From: a virus | Virus record (IMG/VR): IMGVR_UViG_3300043571_000124 | Coordinates: 1-31,416 of that record | Length of the DNA: 31,416 bases | Strand: one strand, 5' to 3' | Shown here: positions 26,445 to 31,416 of the stretch, piece by piece | How positions within the stretch are numbered: the first letter of the stretch is position 1 | How the letters are laid out: every line of letters starts with the position of its first letter | The notes under the pieces: generated by a model | Database searches by the model: none | The model's input: only the letters and a program-made list of their open reading frames with translations | What the model was told of the DNA's origin: nothing | Translations under genes and position numbers: made by a program

Positions 26445-27015
26445 TTATTAATTGTTTTAATTGTTCTATAATTGTTTCTTGTTTACTTAACTGCTTTTTT
26501 TCTTCTAACTTATCAGCAAAGTACCCCTCTAATGAAAAACCTTTTACTTTACCCGTTTTAACATAGTCATTCCATATTGTTTCATCTTCAACTTTTACCG
26601 AAGCCATCCACGTACCAACAGGAACACTTAAATTATAAATAGCACTTTTGTCTTTTGCGTTATCTTCAACAATCCAACTTTCAACAACAGTTAGACCTTT
26701 GATTTCTTTTCCGTGTTCTAAAGTCCAATTATTTTGGTTACCATTTTTAAAGAATAATTGACTCGCTTTGTTAACGGTATCTTTTGAAAAGTATATGTAG
26801 TACTCATCTTCACCATTGCGTCTGTAAATAGGTTTTTCAGGAATTAAAACCGCACCCATTAAGATACGTTTTTCATTACTAACCTCAGCAAGTTTTATTT
26901 CTTCTGACTTTAACGCTACGAAATTAGACTCGATTGCAGGAGTTTCTACTACTGAAATAGCATCAACACCACTTAACTCATCTTTATCGTCGATAATTAA
27001 TTCGATTAAGTTCAT
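26422..27015 (-). CDS. Prohead protease, XkdF-like (Peptidase_S78_2), 197 aa
   Basis: The pattern ELSGVDAISVVETPAIES (13-30), then NWTLEHGKEIKGLTVVESW near 96-114 and VGTWMASVKVEDETIW near 132-147, followed by KTGKVKGFSLEGYF near 152-165, matches the XkdF-like phage serine protease family. His101 (LEHG) and Ser160 (GFSLEG) are the likely catalytic pair. It would mature the capsid by cutting scaffold and capsid proteins. The C-terminal tail is a Lys/Glu coiled coil. First gene of the head block, after a hairpin and late motif. Confidence 0.8.
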   Translation of the reverse strand: MNLIELIIDDKDELSGVDAISVVETPAIESNFVALKSEEIKLAEVSNEKRILMGAVLIPEKPIYRRNGEDEYYIYFSKDTVNKASQLFFKNGNQNNWTLEHGKEIKGLTVVESWIVEDNAKDKSAIYNLSVPVGTWMASVKVEDETIWNDYVKTGKVKGFSLEGYFADKLEEKKQLSKQETIIEQLKQLINEHENKK

Positions 27016-27023
27016 TTTTTTTC

Positions 27024-27038
27024 TTTATTTAAAAACAA
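27024..27038 (-). promoter_or_regulatory. Late motif copy 3, upstream of protease gene
   Basis: TTGTTTTTAAATAAA on the minus strand ending 8 bases before the ATG at 27015. It shares 15 bases with copies 1 and 2 but lacks the leading AAACC. It follows the 27110-27134 hairpin. Confidence 0.45.
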
Positions 27039-27055
27039 CAATTAATATTTTTTGT

Positions 27056-27137
27056 TATATTTGTGCTTTGAGTTTTTTCATAGTTTAAGTTTTTTAGTTA
27101 TTAATCATTAAAGCCACCCTTAACGAGTGGCTTTTTT
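27056..27137 (+). ncRNA. Candidate rightward small RNA, promoter plus terminator hairpin
   Basis: On the plus strand TATATTTG (27056-27063) is followed about 47 bases later by an 8-bp stem (AAAGCCAC / GTGGCTTT, arms 27110-27117 and 27127-27134) and a T6 run (27132-27137). The T run is good only on the plus strand, so the hairpin is oriented to end a rightward transcript of roughly 65-70 bases antisense to the tape-measure/protease junction. It lacks a -33 box and any ATG. The same hairpin could act weakly as terminator for the leftward tape-measure transcript. Confidence 0.35.
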
Positions 27138-27154
27138 GTTTTAAGGCTATAACC

Positions 27155-29185
27155 TTAACCTAAACTTGCGTTTTGAACTATATTCCTGTCTAAACTTTGA
27201 GCAGTTGTTACATTGTTTGCAACTACATACGCTTGAACTGGTTGTTGATTTCCTAAAGTTTGTGCAATTTGATTTACTCCGCTATTACCTACAACGTTGA
27301 AACTTGGTGCAGGAGCACCACCGCTTGGAGAATTCGCACCACCTGAACCTCCTGCTGAACCGCCACCAACTGCTGATAACGCTTTTGCAGTTGCAGCTAA
27401 ATTTGCAGCTATTCCAATACCAGTTGATATATTGTTAAAAGCTATTACAGGAGCTGCACTTGCCCCACCTGAAGCAATTGCTTGTGGCGTTGCTAATGCT
27501 CCAATATTAGCTTGATTATTTGCTATAATCATTTTACCTATACCGATAGCACTTTCAGCAATAATAGCAGCCTTTTGAACACCCTTACTTTTTTCAAATA
27601 AACCTTTAAGAAGTCCTACGCCTTGTAATGCAACATCTAATCCTTGTTGTTGTATAGCGGCTTTTTGTTCCTCTTTTGCTCTTTCAATTTCAACTTCTTT
27701 ATCTGCTTTTGCTTTTAAATCTTCTTGTCTTGCAATTGCTTTTTCAGCTTCTGCATTCCAATAGGCATCCTCTTTTTCTTTATCTTCTAAATCAAATTTA
27801 GCTTGTAACTCTTTTTCTTTTGTGCGTTGTGCTTCTTTTAATGCAGTTGTATCTTTTCCGTATTTTTCCGCTTCTGCAATTAAATCAGTATATTGTTTTT
27901 GAACTTGTAATAATTCTTCTGCTCTGCGTTCCGCTTCTGTATCAATTTCGCCTTGTCTAATTCGTTCTAATGCATCCGCTTTTTGTTTTGCTAATTCAAT
28001 AGCTTTATCGTTAGCTTCTTTTTGTTTGGCTTGTGCGTCTTTATTAGCTTGTGCGTCAATATTATTTAAAGATAATTGCAAACCTGCTTTATCATTCTTT
28101 AATTTTTCTAAACTTTTTTTAGCTTCATCTTGTACCTCTTTAGCTTTTTTCTTTTCGTTTTCAGGGTCAAAAATTAAACTTGTACCCTTATCAATTAAAT
28201 CAGTAAAACCTTGTGCTAAACCAAAATCTTGCCCTAATGCTTTACCTACTGCATCAACTCCCTCTAATAATAATGTTAAAGGCGTTTGAATGAATCTAAT
28301 AATACCCGTTAAAATATCTTTGTTTCTTTGCGACGCTGCTATTTGTGCTTTTGCGGTTATTTCGTTTTGAACAATTTGATTTTCAGTAGCTTTTATTACT
28401 TGGTCTGTTTGAGCAATCTTTAATTTTAAAATATCCTTTTCAGATTTACCTTGTAACTTTAAAATATTTTCTTGCCCACCTATTGCATCAAGTTTGCCTT
28501 GTTCAGCTGTTAAATTTGTAGCAGCTAATTCGTTCAGTTTTTCTTGTTCACTACTTACACCACTTACTGCTCCTTTTATATCATCCCAATAAGCTACAAC
28601 TGCTCCTAAAGCTAAAACTAAAAGACCGATACCCGTAGCAGCAATTCCCGTTCTGATTCCTGCAAGTGCTAATTTAGCAGAAACACCTAATGCTCTAAAA
28701 GCTACCATACCCTCACGAACACCACGAACGCCCTCGGCAAGTGCCATAGCTCCCTGAACTTTTAAAATAGCTTTTTCGAGTTCTTCACTTTGCCCACCTG
28801 CTAAAGCCATTGCACCTTGAACACCCGCAAAAGCAGAAGTAGCACCTTGTAACGCTCCGCCTAATTTTGTGTCAAATGTCGTAGCTGCTGCATCGACAAC
28901 CATATCGGTTTGCATTTGCACACGTCTATAATTACCAACCGAAGCAAGCAAATCTTTATATTCCTGACTTGCTGATTGACCTGCTAATGCTAATTCGTAA
29001 AGTCTATCTTCTGCCTCACCCATTCGAGCAGTCAAAGGTTTTAAATCCCCGTAAACTTCTTCAAAAGACGCATCAACGCTTTTAACTGAATTATCTACTT
29101 TTTTTAGTGCCTTATCTAAATTGTCAAGACCGCCTACTGCTTGGAGCGTGTTAACATCAATTTCTATCGTTTTTGTAATTGCCAT
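27155..29185 (-). CDS. Tape measure protein, 676 aa
   Basis: The length-determining tail protein of a siphovirus. It starts MAITKTIEIDVNTLQAVGGL with a helical N-terminal part (KALKKVDNSVKSVDASFEEV). A hydrophobic Gly/Ala-rich middle follows (IRTGIAATGIGLLVLALGAV near 178-197), then long charged coiled coils (about 375-510, for example KQKADALERIRQGEIDTEAE), then a Gly/Ser/Pro-rich tail (GGGSAGGSGGANSPSGGAPA). By the usual 0.15 nm per residue this predicts a tail near 100 nm. No peptidase or lytic domain is visible. It overlaps the 47-aa gene by 22 bases. Confidence 0.9.
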   Translation of the reverse strand: MAITKTIEIDVNTLQAVGGLDNLDKALKKVDNSVKSVDASFEEVYGDLKPLTARMGEAEDRLYELALAGQSASQEYKDLLASVGNYRRVQMQTDMVVDAAATTFDTKLGGALQGATSAFAGVQGAMALAGGQSEELEKAILKVQGAMALAEGVRGVREGMVAFRALGVSAKLALAGIRTGIAATGIGLLVLALGAVVAYWDDIKGAVSGVSSEQEKLNELAATNLTAEQGKLDAIGGQENILKLQGKSEKDILKLKIAQTDQVIKATENQIVQNEITAKAQIAASQRNKDILTGIIRFIQTPLTLLLEGVDAVGKALGQDFGLAQGFTDLIDKGTSLIFDPENEKKKAKEVQDEAKKSLEKLKNDKAGLQLSLNNIDAQANKDAQAKQKEANDKAIELAKQKADALERIRQGEIDTEAERRAEELLQVQKQYTDLIAEAEKYGKDTTALKEAQRTKEKELQAKFDLEDKEKEDAYWNAEAEKAIARQEDLKAKADKEVEIERAKEEQKAAIQQQGLDVALQGVGLLKGLFEKSKGVQKAAIIAESAIGIGKMIIANNQANIGALATPQAIASGGASAAPVIAFNNISTGIGIAANLAATAKALSAVGGGSAGGSGGANSPSGGAPAPSFNVVGNSGVNQIAQTLGNQQPVQAYVVANNVTTAQSLDRNIVQNASLG

Positions 29186-29307
29186 TTGACTTGGTTTTTA
29201 AATTCTTGTAGGTTACTTGGTATTTTATATTTTCCTTTTGCGATGTCGACCGCTTCACTTGTTCCCAACTTTTGGAACTCAAGCATTTCAATAATTAGTT
29301 TAAGCAT
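29164..29307 (-). CDS. Small protein between tail protein and tape measure, 47 aa
   Basis: MLKLIIEMLEFQKLGTSEAV begins a 47-residue frame that overlaps the end of the 749-aa tail gene by 8 bases and the start of the tape measure by 22. It is the only frame filling the gap of 114 bases. Basic with two helices (PSNLQEFKNQVKWQLQKR). Function unknown; possibly a tail chaperone remnant. Confidence 0.6.
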   Translation of the reverse strand: MLKLIIEMLEFQKLGTSEAVDIAKGKYKIPSNLQEFKNQVKWQLQKR

Positions 29308-31416
29308 TTTGTATAATTGGTATTTCTATGTCTATAATTGTTCCTAATTCATCTTCCCATTTTCCTGTAATATACCCTATACGTTGTGAACCCGTTGTGT
29401 TTTGTGATATATCTACTCGTATCGTTGTGTCGTTATAATAGTCCGTAGGTATATAATCAATCCACCCATAAAGAGAAGATTGCAACGATATAACGGGACT
29501 TACATTTCGCAATAATAATACTTCAATAGTTTGCTCTGTATTATCAACTTCATAAAATGGTTCAAAAGCAAATCTATTTCCAATCGGTACTTCGCCACTA
29601 CGATAATCAGTTAATAATTCGAGAGTAGTTTCGCCACTTGTTAAATCAGTTGTTAGCTTGTTTATCGTGTACTTCTTATCCCTTATGATAATTCTATCGT
29701 TTAGTTTAATATCGATTAATTGTACCGGATTAAAATAGCATTTAACAATAACTAATCTACTTTTAATGTTGAAGATATTACCTAAATAGTTTTCGTAGTG
29801 TCTTTTATAAAGTCCGTTTGATACATTCGACAAAAACCAAGTTGATATTTCTTCACCCCAATTTAAAGTTAAAATAGTTCCGTTACTATAATCGTTTGAG
29901 AATCTTCTGTATTGGGTTATATGCTGATGTCCGCCCGTTGTTAAATGGATTCTAATATTTGGAGTTACTGTCTGCACTCCATTATCATACATCAATAAAG
30001 GTTTTGGCAAGTAATTAGATAAATCAATCTTTTTAAAAGTTAGCGTTTGAAAGTTACTATTTGATTTACGTTCATACATTGCATTTTCAAAAGGTAACTC
30101 TACGCTAAAAGTTGAACTTTCTAAACTATCAATTTGCTCGTATGCTAAATCCCCATAAGCAAAGTTTCGAGTTGATAAAAACAAATCATTAAATTTAGTA
30201 TTTAGTATATTTTCAGAACTTTGATATTTGAAGTTGATGTTTTTATACATCGAAGTCTTTTTTAAATCAATTTCATCAGTTATAACATTTGCTGAAATAT
30301 CATTGTAACGCCCATCGTTGTAATAAAGTTCTAACGGAATTAACTCGTAGGTTGTTTCATCTTGCGGTATAATAACAAGATTAAACATTTTTATTAGTCC
30401 CGTAATTAAATCAATCAATTTTAAGTCAGGAGCATAACTACCGATGTCAATAGTGCTTCCAATAGTTTGACTTGTTCCGCTTGCTGTAAAAACAGTGCCA
30501 GTCGTAAATCCTCTATAATAAGTTAACGTACTTGTGAAAGACATACCTGCTTGTCCTTGAATAGCTATTGTATATTTATCGTTTACGTTTTGACTTGTAA
30601 TAGCGTGACTTATAAAAGTATCATTACTATTACCGATTACACCTGCATACGTTCCGTGTAACGCACCATTTTTATAAATTAATATATCATATGGTTGAGT
30701 GCTTGCGGTTGTAATTTGTAAATTTACCCTTCTATTATTATTAAAAAAGCTTGTAAATTGTGTACCTATTTCATTAGTAGTTAAATTAATTTCTGTATCA
30801 GTCCCACCTGTCTTACTTGTGAAATTTACTTGTAAAGGTGTTAACTTTTGGCTAAAACTTTCAGCGTTTTTAAACAACATCCATAACTTTGTAAATTGTG
30901 GATAATCTAAAAATGCACCCGTAAAATTTAAATCATATTCGGTTGATATTCTCGATAATATTTCAGATAATGGTATTGCTGGAAATAAACTATTCCAATA
31001 AATAGAGCCAGTATTAGTTGTAATGTCATTACTTCCACCAGTATTGTAATCGTAAATCCTATCGTGTGCAAATAACGGATAAGCTACTCCTAATGTCGGA
31101 CTTGTTATTCTGCTAATTACTTCCGCACTTGTATAGGTGTGATTTAAAGCACTAAAATCTAAATTGGCAAGTTTATCCTCTTTTAGAATATCTTTTATAT
31201 TCTTTGCCTTACCATAAAATACAATACTATAAGCTTCAAGCATTCCATTTTTATACTTGACATCGTTTAACGCAAATGCACCATCTCTAAAAGTACGTGT
31301 ATCAATTTCTATATATCCGTTGTATTTTACCCTATGGTCAAATCCACCATCAATACTACTTTCATACCAATGTTTAAATATTTCGTTATTAGTCGGACTT
31401 GCAGGAATAGTAAAAC
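29300..31416 (-). CDS. Large tail protein, C-terminal part (starts at 260 through the circle join)
   Basis: The frame is open from the window end down to 29300; in the circular genome it begins at the ATG at 258-260 and totals 749 residues. Bases 31290-31416 duplicate 1-127. The protein is strand-rich and Tyr/Thr/Asn-rich, for example YRGFTTGTVFTASGTSQTIG and HITQYRRFSNDYSNG, with no signal or membrane helix. In the middle (about residue 380) LKLIDLITGLIKMFNLVIIP resembles domains of distal tail / baseplate hub proteins. It directly precedes the small gene and tape measure. An ATG at 31243 exists but would remove about 100 conserved-looking residues. Confidence 0.8.
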   Translation of the reverse strand, partial: FTIPASPTNNEIFKHWYESSIDGGFDHRVKYNGYIEIDTRTFRDGAFALNDVKYKNGMLEAYSIVFYGKAKNIKDILKEDKLANLDFSALNHTYTSAEVISRITSPTLGVAYPLFAHDRIYDYNTGGSNDITTNTGSIYWNSLFPAIPLSEILSRISTEYDLNFTGAFLDYPQFTKLWMLFKNAESFSQKLTPLQVNFTSKTGGTDTEINLTTNEIGTQFTSFFNNNRRVNLQITTASTQPYDILIYKNGALHGTYAGVIGNSNDTFISHAITSQNVNDKYTIAIQGQAGMSFTSTLTYYRGFTTGTVFTASGTSQTIGSTIDIGSYAPDLKLIDLITGLIKMFNLVIIPQDETTYELIPLELYYNDGRYNDISANVITDEIDLKKTSMYKNINFKYQSSENILNTKFNDLFLSTRNFAYGDLAYEQIDSLESSTFSVELPFENAMYERKSNSNFQTLTFKKIDLSNYLPKPLLMYDNGVQTVTPNIRIHLTTGGHQHITQYRRFSNDYSNGTILTLNWGEEISTWFLSNVSNGLYKRHYENYLGNIFNIKSRLVIVKCYFNPVQLIDIKLNDRIIIRDKKYTINKLTTDLTSGETTLELLTDYRSGEVPIGNRFAFEPFYEVDNTEQTIEVLLLRNVSPVISLQSSLYGWIDYIPTDYYNDTTIRVDISQNTTGSQRIGYITGKWEDELGTIIDIEIPIIQNA
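31290..31416. repeat. Right copy of 127-bp terminal duplication
   Basis: Identical to 1-127. It should be counted once when the circular genome is written. See the left copy for interpretation. Confidence 0.95.

Noticed and set aside
1-31416. tRNA genes, integrase, partition genes, insertion sequences, toxin-antitoxin pairs
   Set aside because: Looked for by characteristic motifs on both strands; none seen. A profile search for divergent forms could not be run.

Overview
The window looks like one complete phage genome. Its last 127 bases (31290-31416) repeat its first 127 (1-127) exactly, so the contig closes into a circle of 31,289 bp, and one 749-codon tail gene runs across the join. The gene content is that of a siphovirus of Bacteroidota, most likely Flavobacteriia. 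The DNA is very AT-rich, starts are preceded by A-rich leaders instead of Shine-Dalgarno sites, and promoters match the Bacteroidota -7 box TAnnTTTG. The terminase, XkdF-like protease, WGQG-type structural protein and holin also look like families of that group. I see no integrase, partition gene, tRNA or CRISPR array, so a virulent or non-integrating lifestyle is likely. No stretch above 300 bases lacks a gene.

Layout: almost everything is transcribed leftward (minus strand, falling coordinates). A divergent control region at 16889-16990 fires three tiny regulator-like genes rightward (16991-17485) and a long early operon leftward. The early operon begins with a chain of very small, overlapping genes (16888 to 14435). 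Next comes a DNA-modification block (14358-12023): a small HTH protein, a GNAT-like domain fused to a CPPY-type DNA methyltransferase, and a radical-SAM-like cysteine protein. Recombination genes follow (11845-10559: unknown, ERF annealase, SSB). After a terminator, a new promoter and a structured leader RNA (10391-10501), the replication genes follow (10383-8142: initiator with iteron-like repeats inside it, two unknowns, RecA-like ATPase), then a C5-cytosine methyltransferase, a NinG-like nuclease and small genes (8139-6164).

A further promoter (6137) starts a sigma-factor-like gene, followed by terS and terL. The late region then has an unusual order: tail assembly chaperone with a -1 frameshift, tail completion genes, two large tail proteins, tape measure (through the circle join), and only then protease, scaffold-like protein, capsid, tail tube, portal fused to a MuF-like domain, connector, a fibre-like protein and lysis genes (holin, second membrane protein, amidase, exonuclease, spanin-like protein). 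It ends at a bidirectional terminator (17493-17527) facing the rightward genes.

Four late starts share a CTTGTTTTTA motif and lack recognisable host-type promoters, which together with the sigma-like gene suggests phage-directed late expression. The points most worth checking are the GNAT-methyltransferase/radical-SAM-like pair, the leader RNA with complementary hairpin loops, the late motif, the lambda-like origin inside the initiator gene, and the fused spanin-like protein. All family names are from reading the sequence; no database search was run.
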